Assembly: GCA_050179115.1 (NCBI GenBank)
Contig: JBFXFL010000013.1
Span: forward strand, 1-60,522
DNA from: JAGPUQ01 sp050179115
GTDB lineage: Bacteria > Pseudomonadota > Gammaproteobacteria > Pseudomonadales > Porticoccaceae
Length of the DNA stretch: 60,522 nucleotides
Direction: 5' to 3'
A program made the position numbers and the translations under genes. Below are positions 33,472 through 42,342 of the stretch, in pieces. Numbering within the stretch: the first letter of the stretch is position 1; each line of letters opens with the position of its first letter. A model generated the notes under the pieces. That model searched no databases. It worked only from the letters and a program-made list of their open reading frames with translations, and was not told where the DNA came from.

Positions 33472-34113
33472 ATGGCGAAATCGAAGAACAGCAGTAGCCG
33501 GCGCTGGCTGCGCCAGCACGAGCGCGACCCCTATGTGCAGGCGTCGCGCCGCGAGGGCTATCGCTCCCGTGCGAGCTACAAACTGCTGGAGCTGGATCGG
33601 GCGTATCGCGTGTTTCGTCCCGGGCAGACCGTGGTTGATCTGGGCGCGGCGCCCGGTGGCTGGTCGCAGGTGGCGGCTCAGAAAATCGCGCCCGGTGGCC
33701 GGCTGTTTGCCTGCGATCTGTTGCCGATGGCGGACATTCCGGGGGTGACGTTCCTGCAGGGCGATTTCACGGAAACCGAAGTGCTGGCGGTATTGCTGGA
33801 TGCGCTCGGCGATGCGCAGGTAGACGTTGTAATTTCCGACATGGCCCCCAACATGAGTGGCATGCGGGGCGTGGATCAACCCAGGGCCATGTATCTGGTG
33901 GAGTTGGCGCTCGAGTTTGCCGCCCGCGTATTGAAGCCCGGCGGGGTTTTCGTGGCCAAGGTGTTTCAGGGCGAAGGCTCCGATCCGCTGCTCGCGGCGG
34001 CGCGCAGGCAGTTCACGCGGGTTCTGGTCTGCAAACCGGACGCGTCGCGCCAGGAATCCCGTGAAGTCTACTGGGTGGCAAGCGGGCACCGCGCGAGCGC
34101 GCAGTCGGAGTAG
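33472..34113 (+). CDS. rlmE: 23S rRNA (uridine2552-2'-O)-methyltransferase RlmE (FtsJ/RrmJ)
   Basis: 213 residues. It methylates U2552 of 23S rRNA late in 50S assembly. The AdoMet site is VVDLGAAPGGWSQVAAQ. The K-D-K-E tetrad is seen as YKLLELD (Lys), VISDMAPNMSG (Asp), FVAKVFQGEG (Lys) and SREVYWVA (Glu). It directly precedes ftsH, the conserved heat-shock pair. Confidence 0.97.
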   Translation: MAKSKNSSSRRWLRQHERDPYVQASRREGYRSRASYKLLELDRAYRVFRPGQTVVDLGAAPGGWSQVAAQKIAPGGRLFACDLLPMADIPGVTFLQGDFTETEVLAVLLDALGDAQVDVVISDMAPNMSGMRGVDQPRAMYLVELALEFAARVLKPGGVFVAKVFQGEGSDPLLAAARRQFTRVLVCKPDASRQESREVYWVASGHRASAQSE

Positions 34114-34200
34114 CATAGTGGCTATAATCGTTTCCCATGGCAGATGCTGTCGCCCATCCAGGTGGCCTTGGGCCACCACGAGGATAATCCGTTGAGCGAG

Positions 34201-36099
34201 ATGGCAAAGAACCTGATTTTGTGGCTGATCATTGCCGCCGTCCTGTTGTCGATTTTTCAGAATTTCAAGGGCGGGGCGGCGCCCGAGACCATCACCTATA
34301 CCAATTTTGTCGATGACGTGCAGGCGGGCCAGGTGCGGTCGGTGATCATCGACGGTCTGGTGATCGAAGGTGAACGCCAAAGTGGGGCTCGCTTTCGGAC
34401 CGTTCGCCCTGACGTTTACGACAGCGGGCTGATGGGCGATCTGCTCAATCACAATGTGAATGTCGAGGGGCGCGAGCCCGACAAGGCCAGCTTCTGGCAG
34501 CAACTGTTTCTCGCTGCTTTTCCGATACTGCTGATTGTCGGCATTTTCATGTTCTTCATGCGCCAGATGCAGGGTGGCATGGGTGGTGGACGCGCAGGAC
34601 CCATGGCGTTTGGGAAATCCAAGGCGCGGCTGCTCAGTGAGGACCAGATCAAGACCACTTTCGCCGACGTCGCCGGTGTCGACGAAGCGAAGGAAGATGT
34701 CCGCGAGCTGGTCGAATTCCTGCGCGATCCCAGCAAGTTCCAGACGCTCGGGGGCCGCATTCCCCGGGGTGTCCTCATGTCCGGACCGCCCGGCACCGGC
34801 AAGACGCTGCTGGCGCGGGCGATTGCCGGTGAGGCGCGGGTGCCGTTTTTCTCGATCTCCGGTTCCGATTTTGTGGAAATGTTCGTCGGTGTCGGCGCCT
34901 CGCGGGTGCGCGACATGTTCGATCAGGCCAAAAAACAGGCGCCCTGCATCGTCTTTATCGACGAAATCGATGCGGTCGGTCGCACCCGCGGCGGCGGCTG
35001 GGGGGGCGGCAACGACGAGCGCGAGCAGACGCTCAACCAGCTGCTGGTCGAAATGGACGGCTTCGAGGGCAACGAGGGCGTGATTGTGATCGCCGCGTCC
35101 AATCGCTCCGATGTGCTGGACAAGGCGCTGCTCCGCCCGGGCCGCTTTGATCGCCAGGTGTTCGTCGGGCTGCCCGATATCCGGGGCCGCGAGCAGATCC
35201 TCAAGGTCCATGTGCGCAAGGTGCCGGTCGACGAACGTTTGAACCTGAGCATCGTGGCACGCGGTACGCCGGGGTTTTCCGGCGCGGATCTCGCCAACCT
35301 GGTCAATGAGGCGGCCCTGTTCGCGGCGCGTTCCAACAAGCGCCTGGTGACCATGGAAGAATTCGAGAAAGCCCGCGACAAGATCATGATGGGGTCCGAG
35401 CGGCGCTCCATGGTGATGTCCGAGCAAGAAAAGGCGAATACCGCTTACCACGAGGCCGGCCATGCGATCATCGGCCGGCTCATGCCCGAGCATGACCCGG
35501 TCCACAAGGTCACCATTATCCCGCGCGGCCGCGCACTGGGTTTGACCCAGTTCCTGCCGGAAGAGGATCAGTACAGCATGAGTCGCCGCAAGCTGCTCGG
35601 ACTGGTGTGCAGCCTGTTCGGGGGGCGCATCGCCGAGGAGCTGATTCATGGCAAAGAGGGCGTCACCACCGGGGCTTCGAACGACATCGAACGCGCCAGC
35701 CAGCTGGTGCGCGCCATGGTCACCAAATGGGGTCTGACCGAGGAACTCGGCCCGATTCTCTATGGCGAGGAGGAGACCATGGGTCCGGTCCCCGGGGCGC
35801 GCAACTTTTCCGGCGCCACTTCCCAGCGGATCGATGAGGAAGTGCGGCGCATCATCGACGAGTGCTACGCGCGCGCCAAAGGCTTGCTGGAAGAAAACCT
35901 CGATATCCTGCACGCGATGAAAGCCGCCCTCATGGAGTACGAAACCCTGGATGCCGACCAGGTCAGCGATCTGATGGCGCGACGCAAGGTGCGTCCGCCC
36001 AGGGAATGGCACGACCTGGACCTTGGACAGGGGCCCAAGGGTGACGCGCGCGGCGCGACCGGGTCGGCGCCCATCGGTGGTCCGGTCGAAGGCAGCTGA
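34201..36099 (+). CDS. ftsH: ATP-dependent zinc metalloprotease FtsH
   Basis: 632 residues. Two membrane helices (about 5-23 and 100-120) flank a periplasmic part. AAA domain with Walker A GPPGTGKT, Walker B CIVFIDEIDAVG and the second region of homology ending RPGRFDRQV. Zinc site HEAGH with the downstream Asp. FtsH degrades membrane proteins and regulators such as LpxC and RpoH. The chosen ATG gives the family start MAKNLILWL; a TTG at 34192 three codons earlier has a better-placed GAGGA and is a real alternative. The C-terminal tail is Gly/Pro-rich. Confidence 0.96.
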   Translation: MAKNLILWLIIAAVLLSIFQNFKGGAAPETITYTNFVDDVQAGQVRSVIIDGLVIEGERQSGARFRTVRPDVYDSGLMGDLLNHNVNVEGREPDKASFWQQLFLAAFPILLIVGIFMFFMRQMQGGMGGGRAGPMAFGKSKARLLSEDQIKTTFADVAGVDEAKEDVRELVEFLRDPSKFQTLGGRIPRGVLMSGPPGTGKTLLARAIAGEARVPFFSISGSDFVEMFVGVGASRVRDMFDQAKKQAPCIVFIDEIDAVGRTRGGGWGGGNDEREQTLNQLLVEMDGFEGNEGVIVIAASNRSDVLDKALLRPGRFDRQVFVGLPDIRGREQILKVHVRKVPVDERLNLSIVARGTPGFSGADLANLVNEAALFAARSNKRLVTMEEFEKARDKIMMGSERRSMVMSEQEKANTAYHEAGHAIIGRLMPEHDPVHKVTIIPRGRALGLTQFLPEEDQYSMSRRKLLGLVCSLFGGRIAEELIHGKEGVTTGASNDIERASQLVRAMVTKWGLTEELGPILYGEEETMGPVPGARNFSGATSQRIDEEVRRIIDECYARAKGLLEENLDILHAMKAALMEYETLDADQVSDLMARRKVRPPREWHDLDLGQGPKGDARGATGSAPIGGPVEGS

Positions 36100-36150
36100 C
36101 CCGGAACTGATGGCCGATAACTGCCGGTCCGGCCAGTGATGGAGGGTTGT

Positions 36151-37047
36151 GTGACTTCACCTCAGCTGCGCTGGCTGGAGCGTCGCCGAGCCGTGCCGCT
36201 GGTCATGGGCATTCTCAATGCGACGCCGGATTCATTTTCCGGTGACGGTTTGTTCGCCAATGACGCAAGCGTTTACGGCAGCGGAAGCTGTGTTGACCGG
36301 GCGATCGCCCGGGCGGCGACGCTGGTCGCGGAAGGTGCCGACCTGCTGGACGTGGGTGGCGAATCCACCCGGCCCGGTGCCACGCCGGTATCCGACGCCG
36401 CCGAGCTTGCCCGGGTGATTCCCGTTATCGCCGCGCTGGCATCCCGCTTCGATGTGTTGATTTCTGTGGATACCAGCTCGCCTGCGGTCATGCGCGAGGC
36501 CGCAACCGCTGGTGCGGCGCTGATCAACGACGTCCGCGCGCTACGGCGGCCCGGTGCGATGGCGGCGGCTGCTGCGACCCGATTGCCGGTGTGCCTGATG
36601 CACATGCAGGGCGAGCCCGGGACCATGCAGGCATCTCCCCACTACGACGACGTGGTCGCCGAGGTCCGGGAATTTCTCGCGGCCCGGGTAGCCGCCTGTG
36701 GCGCGGCCGGGATATCGCCGGAAGCGCTCCTGGTCGACCCGGGGTTCGGGTTCGGCAAAACCCTCGCGCACAATCTGGCACTGCTGCGCGCGTTGTCGAG
36801 CATCGCGCCGCCAGGAGTGCCGGTTCTGGCGGGACTCTCACGCAAGCGCATGGTGGGAGAAATCACCGGCAACCCGGTGGCCGACCGGACTCATGGCAGT
36901 GTGGCGCTGGCATTGCTTGCGGCGCGTCTGGGCGCGGCCGTGGTGCGGGTGCACGATGTTGCCGCGACGGTAGATGCGCTGAAAGTTCTGGCCGCGGTCG
37001 AGCCAGGCTTGCGGTCGCCCGAGCCATCCGCTGAGTCGATCCAATGA
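36151..37047 (+). CDS. folP: Dihydropteroate synthase
   Basis: 298 residues. FolP joins dihydropterin pyrophosphate and p-aminobenzoate in folate synthesis and is the sulfonamide target. Signatures: VMGILNATPDSFSGDG, DLLDVGGESTRPGATPV, INDVRALRRPGA, LVDPGFGFGKTLAHNLALL and the C-terminal RVHDVAATVDALKV. The GTG start follows GGAGGG by 4 bases. GTG 36136 or ATG 36139 would extend it by 5 or 4 codons but lack a site. DSFSGDG carries an extra residue relative to the common DSFSDGG. Its end overlaps glmM by 4 bp. Confidence 0.95.
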   Translation: MTSPQLRWLERRRAVPLVMGILNATPDSFSGDGLFANDASVYGSGSCVDRAIARAATLVAEGADLLDVGGESTRPGATPVSDAAELARVIPVIAALASRFDVLISVDTSSPAVMREAATAGAALINDVRALRRPGAMAAAAATRLPVCLMHMQGEPGTMQASPHYDDVVAEVREFLAARVAACGAAGISPEALLVDPGFGFGKTLAHNLALLRALSSIAPPGVPVLAGLSRKRMVGEITGNPVADRTHGSVALALLAARLGAAVVRVHDVAATVDALKVLAAVEPGLRSPEPSAESIQ

Positions 37048-38387
37048 CGAAGCGGCTGTTCGGCACCGACGGCATTCGCGGCCGCGTGGGGCAGCATCCC
37101 ATCACCGCCGATTTCGTGCTCCGCCTGGGTTGGGCTGCCGGCAAGGTGTTCGGCCAGTACGGCGAGGGGCGGCGCTTGATTCTGGTGGGCAAGGACACCC
37201 GGGTTTCCGGTTATCTGTTCGAGTCCGCGCTCCAGGCGGGAATCATCGCCGCCGGCGTGGATGTGAGCTTGCTGGGGCCGATGCCGACGCCGGCAATCGC
37301 CTACTTGACCCGAACCTTTCGCGCCTCGGCGGGGATAGTGATCAGCGCCTCGCATAACCCCTTTGATGACAACGGCATCAAATTCTTCGGTGCCGACGGC
37401 TGCAAGCTGTCCGATGCGGTGGAAATCGAGATTGAGCGCCATCTGGACGAACCGGTTACCACGGTGGTATCCGAACGGCTCGGGCGCGCCAGCCGGATCG
37501 GCGATGCGGCGGGTCGTTACATCGAATTCTGCAAGGGGACGCTGCCCCCCGATATCAGTCTCAAGGGCCTGAAGCTGGTGGTGGATTGCGCCAACGGGGC
37601 GACTTACCACGTCGCGCAGGATGTGTTCCGGGAGCTCGGCGCGACTGTGCACGCCCTGGGTGTCGAACCGGACGGCTGCAATATCAACCGCGACTGCGGA
37701 TCGACCGCGCCGGCGGCCGTGCGACAGGCCGTGCTGGCGCTGGAGGCGGATCTGGGTATCGCCTTTGATGGCGACGGCGATCGTGTCGTATTCGTGGACC
37801 GGACTGGCGCCATTGTGGATGGCGATCAGCTTCTCTACGTCATTGCCGCGCACCGGCAGCGCCACGGCGACGGCTGCACTGGCGTCGCCGGGACCTTGAT
37901 GACCAACTATGGGCTCGAACTTGCGCTGGCGCGGATCGGCGTGCCGTTTCTGCGCACCGCCGTCGGCGACCGCTATGTGATCGAGGCGTTGCGTGAACGC
38001 GAATGGACCCTAGGCGGCGAAAGCTCGGGCCATATTGTCTGTCGCGATCTCACCACCACGGGTGATGGTCTTGTTGCGGCCTTGCAGGTGTTGCGCGCGG
38101 TCATCGAAAGCGGACGGACGCTCGATCAATTGTGCGTCGATGTGGCCAAGCTGCCGCAAATCATGATCAACGTGGCGGTCAGCGCCGGGTCTGCATTCCG
38201 CGTCGGACCCGAGGTGCGCGCGGCTGTCAGCACGGCGGAACGTAAACTTGCGGGCAAAGGTCGTGTGTTGTTGAGACCTTCCGGAACCGAGCCGGTGATC
38301 CGGGTCATGGTCGAAGGCGAAGACATCGATCTGGTGCAGTGCCTGGCCGAGGAAGTCGCTGCAGCGGTGGCTGGAGCGACTGGCTGA
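37044..38387 (+). CDS. glmM: Phosphoglucosamine mutase
   Basis: 447 residues. GlmM turns glucosamine-6-phosphate into glucosamine-1-phosphate for UDP-GlcNAc. The phosphoserine loop is ISASHNPFDDNG (Ser103), the metal loop is AFDGDGDRVVFVD, the sugar loop GGESSGHIV and the phosphate loop LRPSGTEPVIRVMVEG. The ATG overlaps the folP stop (ATGA), the usual folP-glmM pairing. Confidence 0.97.
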   Translation: MTKRLFGTDGIRGRVGQHPITADFVLRLGWAAGKVFGQYGEGRRLILVGKDTRVSGYLFESALQAGIIAAGVDVSLLGPMPTPAIAYLTRTFRASAGIVISASHNPFDDNGIKFFGADGCKLSDAVEIEIERHLDEPVTTVVSERLGRASRIGDAAGRYIEFCKGTLPPDISLKGLKLVVDCANGATYHVAQDVFRELGATVHALGVEPDGCNINRDCGSTAPAAVRQAVLALEADLGIAFDGDGDRVVFVDRTGAIVDGDQLLYVIAAHRQRHGDGCTGVAGTLMTNYGLELALARIGVPFLRTAVGDRYVIEALREREWTLGGESSGHIVCRDLTTTGDGLVAALQVLRAVIESGRTLDQLCVDVAKLPQIMINVAVSAGSAFRVGPEVRAAVSTAERKLAGKGRVLLRPSGTEPVIRVMVEGEDIDLVQCLAEEVAAAVAGATG

Positions 38388-38398
38388 AGCCTTTTTTC

Positions 38399-38427
38399 TT
38401 GTTTGTCGAAGTTAACTTGGCTACCAT
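38399..38427 (+). promoter_or_regulatory. Candidate tpiA promoter
   Basis: TTGTTT (38399-38404) and TACCAT (38422-38427) with 17 bases between, 25 bases before the tpiA ATG. A T-run (38391-38397) after the glmM stop might end upstream transcription weakly, though no good stem precedes it. Confidence 0.4.
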
Positions 38428-38451
38428 TGGCGCCCTTTTTCGACCCGAGTT

Positions 38452-39207
38452 ATGCGCAAACCTCTCGTTATCGGCAACTGGAAAATGAACGGCTCACAGC
38501 GTTCAGTGGGTCAGTTGCTTGACGGCATTGCGGGGGTTGCGAATCTCGACATCGAAGTTGTCGTGTGCCCTCCCTTCGTGTATCTGGCCGAAGCGGCGGC
38601 ACGGATTTCCGGCACCGGGATTCGCCTTGCCGCTCAGACCCTGAGCGAGTATGAATCTGGGGCCTATACCGGTGAGGTGGCGGGCTCGATGCTGGCGGAT
38701 GTCGGCTGCCAGTACGTTTTGGTGGGGCATTCCGAGCGGCGGCGGCTGTTCGGCGAGACCGACGTCCGGGTAACGCGACAGTTTGACCGCGCGCGCGGAG
38801 CGGGCATTACTCCGGTGCTGTGTGTCGGTGAGGACGCGGCCGAGCGCAATGCAGGCGCGACCTGGCAGGTACTGCACCGCCAACTGGAGGCGATTGCCGA
38901 CGTGGCGGGCTGGGAAGCGCTGGGAAAGTCGGTGATCGCCTATGAGCCCGTATGGGCAATTGGTACCGGCGCGACCGCGAGCGCCGCGCAGGTCCAGGAT
39001 GTCCAGGTGCGCATTCGGGATTTGCTGGGTGCTGGTGGCGCCGAAACCCGGCTTTTGTACGGTGGCAGCGTATCGAAAACGAACGCTGCGGAATTGTTTG
39101 CAAGGCAGGACGTAGATGGCGTTCTGGTGGGCGGCGCCTCGTTGCAGGCGGAAGAATTCATGGCCATTTGTAGGCTGGCGGTTGGAGAATCATGGAAACC
39201 CTGGTAA
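38452..39207 (+). CDS. tpiA: Triosephosphate isomerase
   Basis: 251 residues, standard length. It interconverts dihydroxyacetone phosphate and glyceraldehyde-3-phosphate. GNWKMNGS (Lys), VLVGHSERR (His) and AYEPVWAIGTG (Glu) give the full catalytic set, and the phosphate loop LLYGGSVSKTNA is present. The gene overlaps secG by 16 bp, so the two are co-transcribed. Confidence 0.98.
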   Translation: MRKPLVIGNWKMNGSQRSVGQLLDGIAGVANLDIEVVVCPPFVYLAEAAARISGTGIRLAAQTLSEYESGAYTGEVAGSMLADVGCQYVLVGHSERRRLFGETDVRVTRQFDRARGAGITPVLCVGEDAAERNAGATWQVLHRQLEAIADVAGWEALGKSVIAYEPVWAIGTGATASAAQVQDVQVRIRDLLGAGGAETRLLYGGSVSKTNAAELFARQDVDGVLVGGASLQAEEFMAICRLAVGESWKPW

Positions 39208-39632
39208 TCCTGGTACATATTGTCACCGCCTGTGCAATCATTGCTTTCGTGCTGCTGCAGCAGGGCAAGGGCGCCGAGGCGGGTGCGTCCTTTGGCGCCG
39301 GTGCTTCGCAAACATTGTTTGGCAGTGTGGGTAGCTGGAACTTCTTCAGCAGGGTAACTGCGGGGCTGGCATTGGTATTCTTCCTGACCAGTTTTGGTCT
39401 GGCGGTGATCGCGAAACATAACGCCGGCGCAGGTGCAGCGCTCACGCCGGAGATCCAGATGCTCGAGGCTGCGCCTGCGGATGCTGAAATTCCGGCCGCG
39501 GACGCTGGCGACAATCATGCCGCCGACGCGGAGATTCCGGCGATCACCGATGAAGCCGCAAGCGAAGATGTGGTAACTGGAGATACAGTGAGCAAAGACG
39601 TGGTGCCGAAGGAGGCGCCACCGAAACCTTGA
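39192..39632 (+). CDS. secG: Protein translocase subunit SecG
   Basis: 146 residues. Two membrane helices (about 1-22 and 52-73) with the conserved loop QQGKGAEAGASFGAGASQTLF and GSVGSWNFFSR between them. SecG assists SecYE/SecA in protein export. The C-terminal about 65 residues form an acidic Ala/Glu/Asp tail with imperfect DAEIPA repeats, longer than in E. coli (110 residues). The start lies inside tpiA with GGAG upstream. tRNA-Leu follows 5 bases after the stop, so its precursor is probably cut from the secG transcript. Confidence 0.95.
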   Translation: METLVILVHIVTACAIIAFVLLQQGKGAEAGASFGAGASQTLFGSVGSWNFFSRVTAGLALVFFLTSFGLAVIAKHNAGAGAALTPEIQMLEAAPADAEIPAADAGDNHAADAEIPAITDEAASEDVVTGDTVSKDVVPKEAPPKP

Positions 39633-39637
39633 GTTTT

Positions 39638-39722
39638 GCCCAAGTGGTGGAATTGGTAGACACGCTATCTTGAGGGGGTAGTGGCGTAAGCCGTGCCGGT
39701 TCAAGTCCGGCCTTGGGCACCA
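39638..39722 (+). tRNA. tRNA-Leu (anticodon GAG)
   Basis: 85 bases with encoded CCA. Acceptor stem GCCCAAG/CTTGGGC, D-loop with GGTAGA, anticodon stem CTATC/GGTAG around loop TTGAGGG, giving GAG (reads CUC/CUU). A long variable arm marks class II, and the T-loop is TTCAAGT. The secG-tRNA-Leu-tRNA-Met-rimP order is that of Pseudomonas. Confidence 0.97.
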
Positions 39723-40059
39723 TGTTCTGGTAGCAATGTTCCGGTTGTAACGATCGCCAAATCGCGATTCACCGACGTACAGGAGGTCGCCGCCGGTAAA
39801 CCGGTCCTGGCCGGATGCCGGACCAGATATTCTTTTCCTTCGGCCATGTGCTCGCGTGGCTGCACAGTGCGCCCATTTGATTTGATGGGGACGCGGCTGG
39901 GGTTTCAGGAGTGCCATAACAGCGCCTGGAGCGCTTTGTGGTGCTTGACCTTATAAGGGTCCGATCCTATACTTCGCGCCCCTCGCATTGATGCAAGTTC
40001 AGGGCGGTGCGAGGGTCGGGAACTACCAGATTCCTGAAGCGGCGCAAGCCGTTTGTCGA
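39723..40059 (+). promoter_or_regulatory. tRNA-fMet promoter and leader
   Basis: 337 bases between the two tRNAs without a gene. A near-consensus promoter TTGACC (39945-39950), 17 bases, TATACT (39968-39973) is followed by the GC-rich discriminator TCGCGCCCC typical of stringently controlled stable-RNA genes. The transcribed leader forms a hairpin CCCTCGC (39980-39986)/GCGAGGG (40009-40015) before the tRNA. The first half (39723-39940) shows nothing recognisable. Confidence 0.72.
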
Positions 40060-40136
<77 letters not shown>

Positions 40137-40178
40137 AATTTCGCCGGCACATGTCATATGTGTCGGCCGGTGACAAGG

Positions 40179-40206
40179 GCCCCTGATATCAGGGGCTTTT
40201 TGTTTT
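40179..40206 (+). terminator. Intrinsic terminator between tRNA-fMet and rimP
   Basis: A perfect palindrome GCCCCTGATATCAGGGGC (40179-40196) followed by TTTTTGTTTT. A second hairpin (GCCGGCACA/TGTGTCGGC, 40143-40167) lies between it and the tRNA, probably a processing site. Read-through must be partial unless rimP has its own promoter; none is obvious in 40207-40310. Confidence 0.78.
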
Positions 40207-40310
40207 CCGGGCTTCTGGATTTTACGTTGGCTGCGGTTGGTGTGTTTGAGGTGCTGACGCAGCAGGACGCGCCGCTGGAGGCGAATCCGGGGCGACAATG
40301 GCGGGGTAGC

Positions 40311-40772
40311 ATGCGGCGTGACGACAGACTTAGAGCATTGATCGAGCCGGTGGTGACCGCGTTCGGTTGCGAGCTTTGGGGGCTGGAGTTTTCGGCGGCT
40401 GGCCGGCAAGGCTTGCTCCGGGTATACATCGACAAGTCGGATGGAATCGGCATTCAGGATTGCGAGCGTGTCAGTCGACAGCTGGGTAGTTTGCTCGATG
40501 TTGAAAACCCTATTGCGGGCGAATACACCCTGGAAGTGTCATCGCCAGGGTTGGATCGCCCCCTTTTTGAGCTGGACCAGTTCCGGCAGTTTGTTGGATC
40601 CGACATAAGTTTGCGCTTGCGCGCGGCGTTTGAGGGGCGACGCAAATTCCAGGGACGCCTGATCGCCGTGGAAAAAGACGAGATTGTCATGATGGTCGAC
40701 GACCATGAATATTTATTTCCGCATGCCAGTGTTGAGCGGGCAAGCGTAGTGCCGCAATTCGGTAACGAGTGA
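40311..40772 (+). CDS. rimP: Ribosome maturation factor RimP
   Basis: 153 residues. RimP acts in 30S assembly. The family pattern is visible: LRALIEPVVTAFGCELWGLE, LLRVYIDKSDGIGIQDCERV, YTLEVSSPGLDRPLFELDQF and the C-terminal Sm-like part. The ATG at 40311 (MRRDDRL) fits the family; longer frames run into the terminator. Followed 10 bases later by nusA. Confidence 0.96.
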   Translation: MRRDDRLRALIEPVVTAFGCELWGLEFSAAGRQGLLRVYIDKSDGIGIQDCERVSRQLGSLLDVENPIAGEYTLEVSSPGLDRPLFELDQFRQFVGSDISLRLRAAFEGRRKFQGRLIAVEKDEIVMMVDDHEYLFPHASVERASVVPQFGNE

Positions 40773-40782
40773 GAGCGTTGGA

Positions 40783-42276
40783 ATGAGCAAGGAAATCCTG
40801 CTGGTTGCCCAGGCGGTGTCCAATGAAAAGGGCGTTGCCGAGGGTGTGATTTTTGACGCCATGGAGCAGGCGCTCGCAATGGCGACCAAAAAGCGTTTCG
40901 ACGAAGACTCCAATATCCGCGTCACGATAGACCGGCGCACCGGAGACTACGAGACTTATCGCTGGTGGACCGTAGTCGATGATGCCACGCTGGCTGAACT
41001 GGGCACCCAGTTCACGCTGGAGGAGGCGCATGAGCACAACCCGGATCTCAAGCCGGGCGATGTGTATGAAGAGCAGATCGACAACGTCGAATTCGGGCGG
41101 ATAGCTGCCCAGACGGCCAAACAGGTGATCGTACAGAAGGTGCGCGATGCCGAGCGCGCGCTGGTCGCGCGGCAATATGAGCACCGCCTGGGCGAGCTGC
41201 TGGCCGGCATGGTCAAAAAGGTCACTCGCGAGCACATCATTGTTGATCTCGGCAACAATGCGGAAGGGCTGTTGCCGAGGGAAGAATTGGTGGGTCGGGA
41301 AGTATTCCGTGTCAACGACCGGGTGCGTGCGGTGCTGATCGGTATCAACACCGAAGGCCGCGGTCCGGTGTTGTTGATGAGCCGGCGCTGCAATGCCATG
41401 TTGACCCAGTTGTTCCGCATCGAAGTTCCCGAAATTGCCGAACAGGTGATCGAGATTCGTGCCGCTGCGCGCGACCCCGGGGCGCGGGCGAAAATTGCCG
41501 TGAAGACCAACGACGGGCGCATGGACCCCATTGGCGCCTGCGTCGGCATGCGCGGCGCGCGGGTGCAGGCGGTATCCAACGAGCTCGACGGCGAGCGCAT
41601 TGATATCGTGTTGTGGGACGATAATCCCGCGCAGCTGGTCATCAACGCGATGGCGCCGGCCGAAGTCGAATCCATTATCGTGGACGAGGACAGCCATTCC
41701 ATGGATGTAGCCGTCGCCGCCGATACGCTGGCCCAGGCCATAGGGCGCGGTGGCCAGAATGTGCGCCTGGCATCCGAGCTCACCGGCTGGAATATCAACG
41801 TGATGAGCGTGGATGAGATTCAGGCCAAGCAGGAAGCGGAGGCCGGGAGCACCATCCAGCAATTCATGGACAAGCTCGATATCGATGAGGACGTAGCCAG
41901 CGTACTCGTTGAGGAAGGCTTTACGACGCTTGAAGAGATCGCTTACGTTCCGATCGATGAAATGGCCAGTATCGAGGGGTTCGATCACGATATGGCTGAA
42001 GAATTGCGGGCTCGCGCGAAGGACGCCCTGTTGACCCGGGCACTCGCATCCGAGGAGGAGTTGGCGGAGGCGATTCCCGGAGAGGATCTGCTGGCGATGA
42101 CCGGCATGACTCCCGCGTTGGCTCATAAACTTGCGGCCAACGGAATTGTCTCTGTCGAAGATCTCGCCGAGCAGTCGGTGGACGATTTGCTGGACATTGA
42201 GGCGATGACGCCGGAACGTGCCGCGGAGCTGATAATGACAGCGCGTGCGCCCTGGTTTGTAACGAATGAAGTTTGA
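40783..42276 (+). CDS. nusA: Transcription termination/antitermination factor NusA
   Basis: 497 residues. Domains in order: N-terminal RNA polymerase-binding part (about 1-125), S1 (about 130-200, KKVTREHIIVDLGNNAEGLL), two KH domains (about 205-345, GACVGMRGARVQAVSNELDG, QAIGRGGQNVRLASELTGWN) and two acidic C-terminal repeats (about 360-495) as in E. coli, which bind alpha-CTD and lambda N. It controls pausing and termination. Start ATG follows GAGAG. Confidence 0.98.
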   Translation: MSKEILLVAQAVSNEKGVAEGVIFDAMEQALAMATKKRFDEDSNIRVTIDRRTGDYETYRWWTVVDDATLAELGTQFTLEEAHEHNPDLKPGDVYEEQIDNVEFGRIAAQTAKQVIVQKVRDAERALVARQYEHRLGELLAGMVKKVTREHIIVDLGNNAEGLLPREELVGREVFRVNDRVRAVLIGINTEGRGPVLLMSRRCNAMLTQLFRIEVPEIAEQVIEIRAAARDPGARAKIAVKTNDGRMDPIGACVGMRGARVQAVSNELDGERIDIVLWDDNPAQLVINAMAPAEVESIIVDEDSHSMDVAVAADTLAQAIGRGGQNVRLASELTGWNINVMSVDEIQAKQEAEAGSTIQQFMDKLDIDEDVASVLVEEGFTTLEEIAYVPIDEMASIEGFDHDMAEELRARAKDALLTRALASEEELAEAIPGEDLLAMTGMTPALAHKLAANGIVSVEDLAEQSVDDLLDIEAMTPERAAELIMTARAPWFVTNEV

Positions 42277-42342
42277 GACAGGTGAAATTTGAAACGGATC
42301 AGGTGTGATGCTGATCGCGCATAGACCGGAGAACGGAAAAGC

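Noticed and set aside
33430..36012. 860-codon minus-strand frame opposite rlmE/ftsH
   Set aside because: Shadow frame; both genes on the + strand have complete catalytic motifs.
36136..36150. folP starting at GTG 36136 or ATG 36139
   Set aside because: No ribosome site before them, while GGAGGG directly precedes GTG 36151; kept only as alternatives.
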